From Letharia columbiana (Eukaryota; Ascomycota; Lecanoromycetes; Lecanorales; Parmeliaceae): a stretch of DNA of 64,000 nucleotides. Both the position numbers and the translations under genes were made by a program. This document shows positions 23,410-34,012 of the stretch, one piece after another; positions within the stretch are counted from its first letter, which is position 1; the number at the start of each line of letters is the position of its first letter. The stretch is from positions 1,550,001 to 1,614,000 of the forward strand of contig NW_023501039.1 in assembly GCF_014066305.1 (NCBI RefSeq), given 5' to 3'. The notes below the pieces were generated by a model. The model had not been told where the DNA came from. It searched no databases and saw only the letters and a program-made list of their open reading frames with translations.

Positions 23410-23830
23410 ATGGCCAGTAAGTCATTCTTTAATTTCCACTGTAAGAAAACGGGACAGAAACTGATTTCCTTTTCAACCAGAGTCGAAAAATGCCAGCCAA
23501 CATAACCAGAGCAAGAAAGCTCACAGGAACGGGTGCGATTCCCTTTCCTTCCTCCAGCTCACGAGGCTCTCAAATACCCTATGTCGATCGGACAGTTTTC
23601 TTGGGACGGAATCTGACTGACATTGGCACTTTCAACAGGATCAAGAAGCCAAAAACCCACCGCTACCCTTCCCTCAACGGCACCGATCCCAAGTTTCGAC
23701 GAAACCATAGGCATGCACTACACGGGACTATGAGGGCTCTGGTATTTTCTATGGATCTACGGAGGACAGAACGCTAAGCTAATTCGTTGAACAGAAAGAG
23801 GTCAAGGAGGGAAAAAGAGAAGCCGCATGA
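23410..23830 (+). CDS. RPL29: 60S ribosomal protein L29 (eL29)
   Basis: Small basic protein of the large ribosomal subunit. Four exons: 23410-23416 (only ATGGCCA), 23481-23532, 23639-23741 and 23795-23830, giving 65 residues, the normal length. The protein runs MAKSKNASQHNQSKKAHRNG, then GIKKPKTHRYPSLNGTDPKF, RRNHRHALHGTMRAL and KEVKEGKREAA. Introns of 64, 106 and 53 nt are frame-consistent. Three introns in a 65-codon gene with a 7-nt coding first exon are typical of ascomycete ribosomal protein genes; ORF scans miss this gene because no exon is long. Confidence 0.96.
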
Positions 23831-24588
23831 ACGTGAGGAAGCGGAGGAGTGTTTCGTGGCGGAGCTAGGACAGTGATATGACTGGATGGCTTGATCAGAT
23901 GGTTGAAGGCGACTTGCATGCAGATGAATCTATGAAGCTGCATGCATGAACTTCGAGTCCGGTATCCAAGCACATGCCCTTCCACGGTGAACTGCTCTCT
24001 ACTTCAAAAAAAAGCAATCGGAATAAGCCTCGTGTCCTGCCGAAACAGGTTGTTCATCCCGTATTTGTCTACCTATTATGCTCTGCTCTGCTCTATCCTG
24101 TTTGTTTTCTGCCAAGGCATATGTGTGTACAGCTCCGACTGCTTCCCCATGCGCGGTTGCTGAAGGATTATCATCTTTTGACGTGCCGATATCGAAATTC
24201 CTTTCATTACCAATCACCCTCCTCCTAATTTCCTGTGGAGAGAGGGTGCATGGAGAAAGGGCTACATCTATCGCGTTGCTCCTCTCGATTGCATCGCGCT
24301 CTCAGACCCGTCACATTGTAATATTACTATTGCTGCATTTCGCAGAATCTATGTCTACTTCTCTTAATCCCAAACTACCAATCGATGATCAAATCCTCCA
24401 GTTACAAGCCACTCCTTCCTTCTTTCCTCGACTTCGATCACCCCACACTATTGAAATTTCGCAGTCAGCATTCCTCCTTCGAGACATAGGCTCGAGTAAT
24501 GAAACAGCCCCAATGGACATGTGGTGATTTTTGCTCGCATAGCATTTCTTACGACTCAGGGTGTGGTATGAATAGAAGCAGAAATTGC
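23831..24588. other. Convergent 3' intergenic region
   Basis: 758 bp between convergent genes. A plus-strand ATG frame at 24078-24527 (149 codons) is hydrophobic in patches but unlike any known family. The minus-strand frame at 24389-24601 may be an extra 3' exon of the WD40 gene. Confidence 0.4.
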
Positions 24589-26121
24589 TCAGAATGTACA
24601 TACCCAGATACTCCTGATCTTACTCCCCAACTCATGTCCACCCTGCAAGGTAGCAACAATCTTCCCCGTCTTTGCTTCCAATCCGCGGATGACCCCGTCG
24701 TCTCCATTTACAAACACCCCTGCTCCATTAGGGCGCCACACTACCTGCGGTGTCGAGTATGGTGTTTGTGGGGCCATGGTGCTAACGTGGACTTGAATTG
24801 CTGCTTCTTCTCTGTCCTGTATGGCAAGATTGTTCCGGGTTTGGGCCGCCTGTGTGACAGGACTGGCTAGGTTTGAAGGTGATTGTGTCAACGATGGGAG
24901 TAACAGTTTAACGATTATGACCTTCATGTGCGGCACAGCAGAGGTAGCTGCGCAAATTTCGGAGTCAGCCTTGCTTACACGAGGGAGGTAATGGAGTTAC
25001 AAGACAATTCTGGGAGTAGAAAGGTTCCTTCGCTCCCGAAATATGTTTCGCGACCCAATCCCAACATCAAATGGGAAGGATCGGCTCCGAAATGTACGTA
25101 CCAACCGCTAGCAATGTCGGGTCTTTGGGGCATACTTCGACAGAAGCGGGAGTGAACGTGACCCAAGAGTTGGAATAAGGGGCTAGGTTCTGGGAACCTA
25201 GCAGCTTCAGCTCCAGCGAATAATAGTATAACGATGTCGAGTCTCGGCGGGTGATCAGGAGAATCGGATGGTCAGAGTCTGGATGGTCAACGAAAGTAAT
25301 TGTTTCCGGATTCGTAGACAGCGTAGTCGCAGCCACTGGGGATCCTAAGCTCGAGAAATCACCACTTGCATGGTAAAGGAACACCTTGTTGTCCCAGCCT
25401 GCAGTTACAACGATTTTGTCCCAAGTCGCCACTTTGACAACATATTTTTTATGGTCTTTCCTTTCGTCACAGACCCTAGCCATCTCATGGTCATAAAGGA
25501 CAACTTGACCAGACATGCCAGTCGTAATTGTCTTTAGTCCTTGTTCGCCAAAAGAGATGCATGAGAGGATGGGAGAGTCTTGCAAATACGGAAGGGACTT
25601 GTAAATGCTGAATGTCATGTCTGTGGTAATAAGATGCAAATTTCTATCCGCTGTAGAGGCAAGTAGCAGTTGGAAAGGCTTCTCGCCGTGGAACTTCTGG
25701 ACAGAGACATGCAAGATGTTCGTAGCTGAAGGCAACGTAGAGATGTGAGTCGGGTTTGAAGGAGCTGGGAAAGTAGCATCAGAAGGGAAGACACGGGCAA
25801 ACAGAGACATAAGGTACATCCTACCGGGCAAGGTCCACTTCTCGCCATCCTCTAGACCAGGCTTTTCGAAGCGCAAAGTCAGATCGAAGACCTTCTTCTC
25901 TTCCAGTATCTTCTCGATCGTCAAGTCCCCCTTCTCTATAACACCAGCGTCGCGCGAAAGTCCAGCTTCTAATATAAATGCCGAGAGCGTCTGCCATGTT
26001 TTCTTCTGTGAGTCTGTCTTCGGTCTTACGAAGGGGACTAAATCGACTCACGCACATCGTTATAATTGTTGGCTCTGAGAAACCTAGCCACGATAATGGG
26101 TGGAGAGTCCGGGGCTGGCAT
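24589..26121 (-). CDS. LisH-motif/WD40-repeat protein
   Basis: Predicted beta-propeller scaffold protein. Exons 26121-26056, 25990-25825, 25764-25102 and 24947-24589 give 417 residues; introns 65, 60 and 154 nt. The N-terminus IIVARFLRANNYNDTLSAFI (joined across intron 1) followed by LEAGLSRDAGVI is a LisH dimerisation motif. The middle has WD40-like blades (GLKTITTGMSGQVVLYDHEM; VVTAGWDNKVFLYH), and the last exon one more (VVWRPNGAGVFVNGDDGVIRG). No close characterised relative comes to mind, so the cellular role is unknown. The 3' end is doubtful: the frame stops shortly after IRSIW, exactly where a GTATGT donor occurs, so a further exon may replace the last few residues. Confidence 0.78.
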
Positions 26122-26467
26122 GATGATGGTGACTGAATACCGAAAAGTGGCTCTATGTTTAAAGCGTTGATGGTAGTGAAATCAGTCGAATTGACGCACT
26201 ACGAGACATATCAATCTGGAAGGCATTAAGCCCGACCTCTTCAAGATGGTTCGATTGCGCTATATCACTCATATTTGGGGTATATACTCTATCCTGAACA
26301 GAACGCCATGCTCATCTATATGGATCTTGCCGCTCGAAACCATTTTTGCGCTCATGCAACAGACTGACATGGAAGGCTGCATCCCTTGCAGAAGCATCCA
26401 TGCTGTCCAGCCTTGAGCAAAATCTTTGCGAGGATGATGACTTAGAATGCTCCAAGCGTGCTGCAGC
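26122..26467. promoter_or_regulatory. Intergenic: WD40 gene promoter and NCBP3-like 3' flank
   Basis: 346 bp between two head-to-tail minus-strand genes. No element recognised. Confidence 0.35.
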
Positions 26468-27964
26468 TCAGTAGAACATGTCCTCTGCACGATTCCTTCT
26501 CCCCCCTCTTCCCTCAACCTTCTCCGCAAAGAGCTCTTTTCCCGCATTACCTGCAGCCTTTCCTGGAAAAAGCTCTTTGATCGTCCCAATCGCGTTGACA
26601 GCCGCCCCACCGCGGATTGAGAAACCCTGGTTCTGCTCCCTCGATGCACCTCGAATATTGAGACCAGTACCAATATTTCCACCATCAACTTGAGATTGGA
26701 AGCCCGAAGATCTCAGTCGATCAACGGGACTCTTGCGAGAGCTAGGTCCATCCATGAAAGGCACCGACATTCCATTCGCAAAGAGATCTGCTGTCTCATC
26801 CGCGGCGTCGAAGGCATCAGAGCGGCTATGTTTGCTTGGATTGACCTTGTGCGGAAAGAGCTCCTTTTTCACTTCTGCAGCACGCGTTCTATTGCTGGAA
26901 AGATCTTTGCCACTGGGTGCTGCCTCGCGAGGCAACGCAGACTTCGTTGAGTTGAGCCCCTTGGAGACGTCCGCAATAATCATTTTACTGCTAAAAAGGT
27001 CCTTATCATTACGATCAGACCTGGATGTCGATGGAAAAAGCTCTTTGCCTTTGTTCTCATAAGGAAAGGGGTGAGGATCACGGGAGCGGTAGATCGGAGG
27101 TGGAGTTGGATGGTTGCGTCTGTTTGGTGACGCGCTGCGGTCTCGAGAGGTACGAGCACCGTTCCTCTCATCTCCAGCTGGCCGGTAGGAGTCGCCACGA
27201 AGCCGAGCGTTTCTTTTTCCCTCAATGCTACGTTCATTCGCAGATGACGAGATCGAGCCACGCCTGCTCGAAGGGTCGCCATCATCATACATTGACTCAT
27301 CAAACCCGTCTTCTTTGTCTCTCCGCCTCCTTCGCCGATGCTCATCGCCCGAATATCCTTTCCTACGATAGTCGCCATTTCCTTGGAAGCTTCCCCCTCG
27401 ACGGCGCTGCTCCCTGGGATCATGTTCAGGGTGCATCATGTAGAATCTGCTGGCTTCGTACGCTCGCGGACGTTTTTGGTCTGTAGTCGCTCCTATTCTG
27501 ACGTACAGAGAAGATCCAGGGTGAGTGGACAGGGTTTTGGCAGCGCGCAATTGTGAAAGGGGAAGGAAGTCGTTGTCATTGGACGGAAGTGTGAGATGCT
27601 GAAGTGCTGTCATGGCAGTCTTTTCCTCTTCAAACACGAGATTTGCCGATATATCATTGATCCATTCAACGCGAAGTGGGGCTTTGAACGGGTAATGTTC
27701 ACAAGAAAAGGCTTTGATGTCAGACGTGGTCAAGTCCTCAAGGCCACGGATGTGAATCTTGTGGCCCACTAGCTCAGAGTCTGATACTTGACTTGGAGGA
27801 ATCGAAATTTGTGAGATTGTGTTTGTGACGGCTAAAGGCTCATTGAAATCGTCTGTGGATCCTAGGTCGATGTCGAGGTCCATGCTGTCAAGCTCCATGT
27901 CTGCTGTGCTCTGGTCCATGTTGATATTTCGCTCCAATGCCGAGCTGGGGTATGAGACCTCCAT
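26468..27964 (-). CDS. NCBP3-like nuclear cap-binding protein
   Basis: Resembles nuclear cap-binding complex subunit 3 (C17orf85), which binds the mRNA cap region with NCBP1 and supports mRNA export. Single exon, 498 residues, ATG 27964 (MEVSYPSSALERNINMDQ). An acidic N-terminus is followed by the NCBP3 domain at about residues 67-120: HKIHIRGLEDLTTSDIKAF, then VEWINDISANLVFE, an RRM-like fold with the family's tryptophan/asparagine signature. The rest is disordered and rich in Arg/Asp/Ser (GDEHRRRRRRDKEDG). From about residue 300 to the C-terminus a short K-[E/D]-L-F motif recurs about seven times with P-G-K/P-H-K/A-E-K tails, suggesting multivalent docking to a partner. Family assignment is by motif; function in fungi is inferred. 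Confidence 0.85.
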   Translation of the reverse strand: MEVSYPSSALERNINMDQSTADMELDSMDLDIDLGSTDDFNEPLAVTNTISQISIPPSQVSDSELVGHKIHIRGLEDLTTSDIKAFSCEHYPFKAPLRVEWINDISANLVFEEEKTAMTALQHLTLPSNDNDFLPLSQLRAAKTLSTHPGSSLYVRIGATTDQKRPRAYEASRFYMMHPEHDPREQRRRGGSFQGNGDYRRKGYSGDEHRRRRRRDKEDGFDESMYDDGDPSSRRGSISSSANERSIEGKRNARLRGDSYRPAGDERNGARTSRDRSASPNRRNHPTPPPIYRSRDPHPFPYENKGKELFPSTSRSDRNDKDLFSSKMIIADVSKGLNSTKSALPREAAPSGKDLSSNRTRAAEVKKELFPHKVNPSKHSRSDAFDAADETADLFANGMSVPFMDGPSSRKSPVDRLRSSGFQSQVDGGNIGTGLNIRGASREQNQGFSIRGGAAVNAIGTIKELFPGKAAGNAGKELFAEKVEGRGGRRNRAEDMFY

Positions 27965-29321
27965 GTCGAGCGACAGAGGTGGAAGGAATGAGAGGACTTG
28001 TAAACGGTCAATGGGGTGGAGATTAGTTAGAATATTTACTTTAAGAGAAGTTAGGCACTGCGTTCTAGGTATCCAAAACCATTGTGAGTATCAACTGAGG
28101 TGAGAGAATTGGAGATTTGTACGGAGTAATGTAAAGGAAGGTAGTATGAGACTATAAGAGGCCCGATCACCTCACGCTGGTAAGAACTACCTTGGCGAGC
28201 TTGGGTACGGTACTTCTTTTCTTACCTTAAGGTAAGTCTGGTGCTCTTCCGTTCCCGCTCTTAGCCTCTTCACACGTGTAAAAGTAGTTCCGCTCCAGAG
28301 GCTAACCCTTTCGAGGTTCCAGAATTTACGACCACAGGCTGCCTCTTCTTTGGCAATTCAACTGTCTTCCACCGTCTTGACGCCTCTAAGTCCTTTGGAA
28401 CGTATTAAGTCGCTTAGATCTGTCACAACTGTCCACCAAGTGTGCTCGACGATGTTCGCGTTTTAGTGCCCTCTTGCTTGCCCTATTCTCATCAAGATGA
28501 TCTCACAACACATAATGCAGCGAGAAAAGAAGGCAGCCTCAAAGCCATTTAAAGTTCTTTTCTTTCTCCACGTTGCCCGAGCAGACCTAGACATTGATAT
28601 CTCCCAGTTCTATCGAGAAGATTGCGACATGTACGAGTACCTGACGGCGCAGCCCATTGCAATCATAAGGCTTCACTTTCATTGGGTAAAAGCCAAACAG
28701 ACCATTCAGAAAGTCAAGAAGCTTCAATATGACATTCTTGCTGCCATCAATAACACTCTGTAGCCCTCGTCTCTTATTTATGAACCTGCGCGGGTGGCTC
28801 AATAGGAACAGAGCTCGAACAATAGCTCTCTCAATCAAAAAGCTTTTCGAAAGCAAATTCCTTTCAATACTATTGACCAGTCAATGCCGCTGGGTCGCCA
28901 TGTCGTGGATGCTGTTTTCCTACACAATCTGTTTCCTCCTTCCCATACTATATCACCCATACAATAAATCGTCGCACCAGCATAAAGTATTCAAACAACT
29001 TGTCCAAGTGGCTAAAGCTCATACCCTTCGTCAACACCTTTTCTTGCATTTTTCGAGTTCCTCCTCGCCTGCCTGGGCTGCGAGTTGACCGCTACCGTTT
29101 ACCACCTGAAACCTCTCTTTTCCTCAAGCGCATTGCTTTGGTACCAAAGATCACTACATCTTATCGAGGTTGCGTGTTGACTGAGCTTGCTGCCATCTAC
29201 GTTCGTTAAGGAAGTCCCAACCGCCAAAGCTCTCATCAATCTGCAACGCCGGCCGTTGCACTTTGCTCTCAACACCTCCTCATATCTATAATGCAAGCGA
29301 CGCTGCAACCAGAACGCAACA
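27965..29321. promoter_or_regulatory. Divergent intergenic region with an unassigned small ORF
   Basis: 1.36 kb between divergent genes. An ATG frame at 28497-28763 (88 codons, MISQHIMQREKKAASKPFKV at its N-terminus) has ordinary codon use but no recognisable domain. I do not call it a gene; it could be a small lineage-specific protein. Flanks contain short direct repeats of CTTACCTTAAGGTAAG type near 28224-28233. Confidence 0.35.
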
Positions 29322-30971
29322 ATGAAGCCTACCGCAGTATTTGAGGGTATGGTCGCCGACATGCGCAAACAAGCCCACCCCATCAACTATGAGCTGGTGG
29401 AGCGCAACACGCGAGCTGTACTTCGTGAACAGTCTTTCGAAGAAGGACAAGCCTCCAGATCAGTTGATGGCTTCCAGCCGGTATGTGGGATATCCTCAAA
29501 TAATTGTCTTGCGACTTTCCATCATCGCTGACAGAGGAACAGATCGCCGAAGACACGTTTCTTATTGGATGGCCAATAATTGGAGAGGAGTGCCCTTATG
29601 CTAGCTTGGGAATGGAGTGTGACCCTGTCTGTGTTTACTGCGATACGCAACACGTCTGCATGCATTGCGCTTTAAAATCACGTTCCGCAGAAGCAAGCAT
29701 CGACCCGCCTTGTCCACTCAGGATCCCAGGCTGTGGGTGTTCCACCGGTGCGGGACCATCCGTACTCGAGTATTGCCGCAATACTGGCGACCCATTCATG
29801 AGCGCCTATGTGCAGGGCGCAGGAGATAAAGAAGTTTTCGAGGAAGAGATCGAGGATGGAGAATATTCCGAGGAGGCCGGGGAGGAAGATGTTATCGAGG
29901 AGGAGACCGAGGATGATGGATATATCGAGGACAGCGGAAATGAAATATTGTTCAAAGATATCGGAGGCGAAGAACCTCTCGATGACGAGAACGAAGGCGA
30001 CGAGTTGGTTGATGACGGAACCCTGGATCTCTTTACTCCTCAGTCCCTTTGGCCACTGTCTCCAACGTTCTGGAAGGGGCTTGTACCTGGATGGGAGCAG
30101 GGTCCTCCACCGCCTTCCCCTCCTCAAGTCGACTGCAATGACTACTCAGACTATTTGCGCGAGCCTCCAATAATTGAGCCCCAAAGTTCCGTAGCTGCTG
30201 GTCAACACGCACGTGGTGGAAGAGCCCATTCTTCTGTGGATGTCCTGCAGTATCCGATGGCTTGCAATGGTTACTCTGCCTTCCTGCCTGTATTTCCAGG
30301 ACTCACCAATCAAGAGTTCAAGGCGGCGAGCCAAAACGCACCTGCAGGGAAGGTCCCCCCTTTCAGTAAGCCTGTAGTAGAAGGGTCACGGCCTCAAGCG
30401 AGTCACAGACAAGAGGCTGGTCATAACCACGCAGCTGTGGGAGAAACCCGACCGTCAAAGCAACCCGCGAGTAAGAAGGATTCACGGGGCTGGGAAGAGC
30501 ACGAAAAAGCGGTTGTGAAGACCCTTATGGAAGAAGTCATCTTGGAGGGTACATACGCTCAAACAGAGGAGAGATGGAAGGTGATCTCGAGGCGACTGAG
30601 TAACCGCTATTCTGTTGACCGGACATGGACGGCGGTGAAGAAGTGAGCCCTACCAATCACAGAGTTCTTTTGTCGAGCCACTAATTCTTTCATGAAGTTA
30701 TTGGAACCGTCACGGTCGGAGTGACACCAACATCGACGAACGAAAGGTTAAGAAACCTGACCGAATGATCACGGGTTAGTTTGAATGCTAGATAGGTAAC
30801 ATCGTGGAGGCGCTGACGATGTTTCTAGGCGTGCAAGATCCCGAGAGCAGGAGGAAGGCCAGGAACTTGAAGCGCAAAGATGCAGAGCGTAACGATGGCA
30901 ACGACCTGGTGGATCTGGAAGATGATGATGACTACGATTCGGCACCGTCATCAAAGCGTCTGAAGTTGTAA
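29322..30971 (+). CDS. Myb/SANT-domain protein
   Basis: Predicted nuclear protein of 492 residues. Exons 29322-29480, 29543-30642, 30698-30774 and 30829-30971; introns 62, 55 and 54 nt, all in frame. It has a Cys cluster ECDPVCVYCDTQHVCMHC (about residues 82-99) that could bind zinc, a highly acidic stretch (EEEIEDGEYSEEAGEED and onward, about 150-210), a Pro-rich linker, and a C-terminal SANT/Myb-like domain (WEEHEKAVVKTLMEEVIL ... RWKVISRRLSNRYSVDRTWT ... AVKNYWNRHGRS) whose last helix is split by an intron. The tail is basic and ends PSSKRLKL, a likely nuclear localisation signal. Fungal proteins of this build are poorly characterised; a DNA- or histone-tail-binding role is inference. Confidence 0.85.
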
Positions 30972-32179
30972 AGACGAAGCTTGATGATTCGGTTGGGAAG
31001 TAAGCAAAGATTTGAAAATGCGGAAGAATTTCAACAGAAGAAACTTTACTCATTACGAGTAATGATGTGCAAAAACCCTTTCAATTCTTGGCACTGGGTC
31101 CTGCGCCCTCCCTCCACCACCTCTGTCTGATTCGAATTATCAACTTTACAACCTTAGGTCGGATTCTAAAGGTTTCCGCACATAGATTAGACTCCTCATC
31201 GCTGAGATTCTAAAGCTCTGGAATATAAAAGGTTTCGTAAGAAAACGACTGATTCATAGAGCTATGAATATATTAGAATATTTCCTTTTTCTCTAATGTA
31301 CGCATGACCTACTAAAATAGTTATTCGAAACTTGAATTATTCTACATAGGGTTTTCACAAGTTATTCTTGCGATTTAGACTTCGCTGGAACATTTATATT
31401 CTGACTTATAATTGTGTAGTTGATACCCTGGATCAGAAGAGGGGGCGCAGGATATCCAGTGCCAAGAATTTATAGGATTTCTGCATACACCATATGTACT
31501 TTATGCACAGGTGACAGCGGGAATCCTTAGCACCGGCAAGTGATGTTCGTGCTAGCATTCCCTCGGTGTTCTGAGATCGCTTCTGACCTTGGACTGCATA
31601 GCAATACGGCGAAAGTATTCATCATGTCACACTATATACCAACTGGGGGGAACTGGTGTCATCTTTTATTACGGATAGTTGTACGTTCCACCACACATCA
31701 AACCCTGACTGTATACCTCCGCCATTTCAATACAATTCACCGGGCAATTCTCATTGCACTTTATCTTACAGTATCCACTTCTCTCATGCGCCAAGGCAGT
31801 GACTCAAAGCAAGACGTTGATGCCTGGCGATAAAGTCTAGCGTGGAGTCGTTGATAGTGAGCAGGTTCGATCCGTTTTCCCGTTACCCACAATTCAGCAA
31901 TCTTTGAGCCTGTTCGGGGATCCTAAAGAAAGCTTGCGGAACGTACGGCGAAGTCAGCCCGAAGGCGTCAACCAAGTGGTTCATAGGCGCTCCGAAGTTG
32001 CAAGCCTATTGCAGAATCAACGTCTTCAGAACTTATGCAGTTGATCACTACCGGGGTATGATCGTCTGCAGTAGACACCGAGTGTCGATTGTGGAGCAAG
32101 CCTCTGTCAAGGCGGTAAAAATCCTTTGAGTCAGAGTTTTTGATTGCTAAAAACAATCGTTGAAGACCGGCTACGCGGC
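30972..32179. other. 1.2-kb non-coding stretch, partly AT-rich
   Basis: No supported gene. About 31140-31430 is AT-rich with ATT/AGAAT-type words, perhaps an old decayed repeat, but TpG and CpA are still present, unlike the 52.9-kb island. Short ORFs here have no features. Confidence 0.4.
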
Positions 32180-32450
32180 TTAGGTGCCCTGCTTGGCCTT
32201 CTCAAACGTGCGCATCTGCTTGGCCAATGCTGAAGGTTTTGGCTGGGTCGGGTGGCGGTCCTTCCAAAAGACGAGACCCTTGGTACTTGTGAGGGGTGCT
32301 TGACCAGACGTTCGGGAAACCGTGCGCGAATGATTTATTCTCGAATCATCGGAAACGAATACATCGCGCGACTTGGGAGTTGAACATTTGAGGATTTGAG
32401 GATTTGAGCACCGAGAGCCGGCCAATTCGGGAATGTGTACGAATAGTCAT
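32180..32450 (-). CDS. Small predicted mitochondrial-type protein (spliced, 68 aa)
   Basis: Exon 1 32450-32363 (ATG, MTIRTHSRIGRLSVLKSSNP) and exon 2 32298-32180 (TAA), joined across a 64-nt intron with GTATTC donor and CAAG acceptor. The joined frame reads FNSQVARSPLTSTKGLVFWK, then DRHPTQPKPSALAKQMRTFE. The Arg/Ser/Leu-rich, acid-poor N-terminus looks like a mitochondrial presequence. I do not recognise the family. Without splicing each half stops early, so the support is the clean frame match and composition only. Confidence 0.4.
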
Positions 32451-32758
32451 GGTCGCGATGATATTATCTAGTTTTAGACACAAGTGAACCTGTTGTTCGA
32501 GGGTATTGAGCAGCAGCAATGTGCCAACCTGTAGTCACCGCTGGTTTTCCCAAAACAAAAAAGGTGTTTTCGCTGCCCACCTCCTGGCTTGAATGCATTT
32601 TCTCTTCCTCGACGCCGGCTGTACAAGGGTATCTATTGGAATGAATCGCGTATTTGCGCAATTGTGTGACGAATTGGAAATTCGCCAAGGCCGAAGATTG
32701 GTGACTTCAAACTTGGAAATTTGTGCCAGTTGAGACCGAAGTCCAAATTCCGCCTTCT
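32451..32758. other. Short intergenic region
   Basis: 308 bp between two minus-strand genes; flbD 3' flank and promoter of the small gene. Nothing else seen. Confidence 0.35.
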
Positions 32759-34012
32759 CTAATGAAGAATAGAAGACAGTGTCATTTTCTTCTTTTGTGG
32801 TGATGGTGGAGAGAGCCCAGCGTCACCTGCGGACGTTATTCTATGATTTAATCCATTTGTCGACTCAACACGAAAATGTGGTGAAGGGCTGGCAGAAAGA
32901 GGGACTGATTCATAGGCGGCTCCCAGTATCGTCGACCTCGTGGACGGAGAATATGATTGGTGAGGGTATGGAGCATTTAAGTGTTCAGGATGTGGGGAGA
33001 CCGAGTGTTGCGTGGCGCCTGCCGGCTGGCGGTTTGCTTGTGGATGGAGCAGAGGGACAGCAGACGTCGTCAGTACCGAGGCCTCATGCTTGGGGTATTT
33101 TGGACCGTCTGCGTTGTCAACCAGTTTCCTGAAAGACGGAAGAGGGTACGGAGGCCGCTGCATAGGCTGGGCAACAGAGCCAACCACGGGGCCCGTCCTT
33201 GCTGCGACATCAGCAAATTGTTGGAGTCTTTGGTACGGTGGGGGCGGATTGGCTGGTGATTTGGGAACCTCGTTGTGGCTCCATACTGTCGGTGAGCGGT
33301 CAGAAGCTGTTGAGATTCGATTACCATAGAGATTTGTACCAGCTGCATTGTGCAAGGTCGATCGCCAGTAATCGGACTGAGGTGTCTCAGGTGGAGGAAG
33401 ATAACGGTGGGGATGGGCGACAGCATTTGGCGAGGACATTGAGAAATGGGAGCTCGAGTCAGACACCAGAGACGGAGCCTCACCGAGGGAATCAGGCATG
33501 GACACCTCAGAATGGACAGGTGAGATCAAAGGCGGCTCGAACCTCCTTCTAGACGTTGGCACTATGATGTGTCGATCTGCTGGATGTGGTGGTATAGGAG
33601 CTGGCCGAGCAAACGATAGAGGCTCAACGTTTTCATCAAAATCAAGGGCGGCGCCACGAACGCTTTCCCTCCGCCGTACAACGATGCGACGTCGACGGTT
33701 CATGCCACCATTCCACCAGTTCTTGACGGCGTTGTCACTACGGCCTGGAAGACGACGTGCGATCTCTGCCCAGCGCTTGCCCATCTCTGATACCAGGCGT
33801 TCTATGATCTCCCCTTCCTCTGCCGATATGGGGTCATGACATAGGCTAGGTTTGAGATTCTGATGATATCGTTCTCTGCACTGCTTGGGAGACCTGGTGC
33901 GGATGAATTGAGATATCCTGACCCAATTATGGGCACCTTGAGATTGGACCAGCTCCAGGAGCGATCGATCTTCATGCTGCGACCAAGGTCCTCGTTTGGA
34001 GCCCATGGTCAT
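32759..34012 (-). CDS. flbD: FlbD-type R2R3 Myb transcription factor
   Basis: Developmental regulator; in Aspergillus FlbD acts with FlbB to activate conidiation (brlA) and is also linked to sexual development. Single exon, 417 residues from ATG 34012 (MTMGSKRGPWSQHEDRSLL); the frame extends two codons further to a GTG, and a second ATG lies at 34006. Two Myb repeats occupy roughly residues 5-107: GPWSQHEDRSLLELVQSQG...NWVRISQFI...SPKQCRERYHQNLKP, and ISAEEGEIIERLVSEMGKRW...SDNAVKNWWNG. The NHDP-like linker reads CHDPISAEEGE. A basic patch (MNRRRRIVVRRRES) follows, then a long Pro/Ser/His-rich region ending KKKMTLSSILH. It sits below a 4.3-kb gene-free upstream region. Confidence 0.93.
   Translation of the reverse strand: MTMGSKRGPWSQHEDRSLLELVQSQGAHNWVRISQFIRTRSPKQCRERYHQNLKPSLCHDPISAEEGEIIERLVSEMGKRWAEIARRLPGRSDNAVKNWWNGGMNRRRRIVVRRRESVRGAALDFDENVEPLSFARPAPIPPHPADRHIIVPTSRRRFEPPLISPVHSEVSMPDSLGEAPSLVSDSSSHFSMSSPNAVAHPHRYLPPPETPQSDYWRSTLHNAAGTNLYGNRISTASDRSPTVWSHNEVPKSPANPPPPYQRLQQFADVAARTGPVVGSVAQPMQRPPYPLPSFRKLVDNADGPKYPKHEASVLTTSAVPLLHPQANRQPAGATQHSVSPHPEHLNAPYPHQSYSPSTRSTILGAAYESVPLSASPSPHFRVESTNGLNHRITSAGDAGLSPPSPQKKKMTLSSILH

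Noticed and set aside
24078..24527. 149-codon plus-strand ORF with hydrophobic patches
   Set aside because: Overlaps the convergent 3' flank of two genes; patches arise from CT-rich DNA rather than a signal peptide.
28497..28763. 88-codon ORF between divergent genes
   Set aside because: Protein-like composition but no family, no splice context and no second line of support; mentioned in the intergenic entry only.
31861..31883. GGTTCGATCC resembling a tRNA B box
   Set aside because: No matching A box or cloverleaf arms at the right distance upstream; I could not fold a tRNA here.
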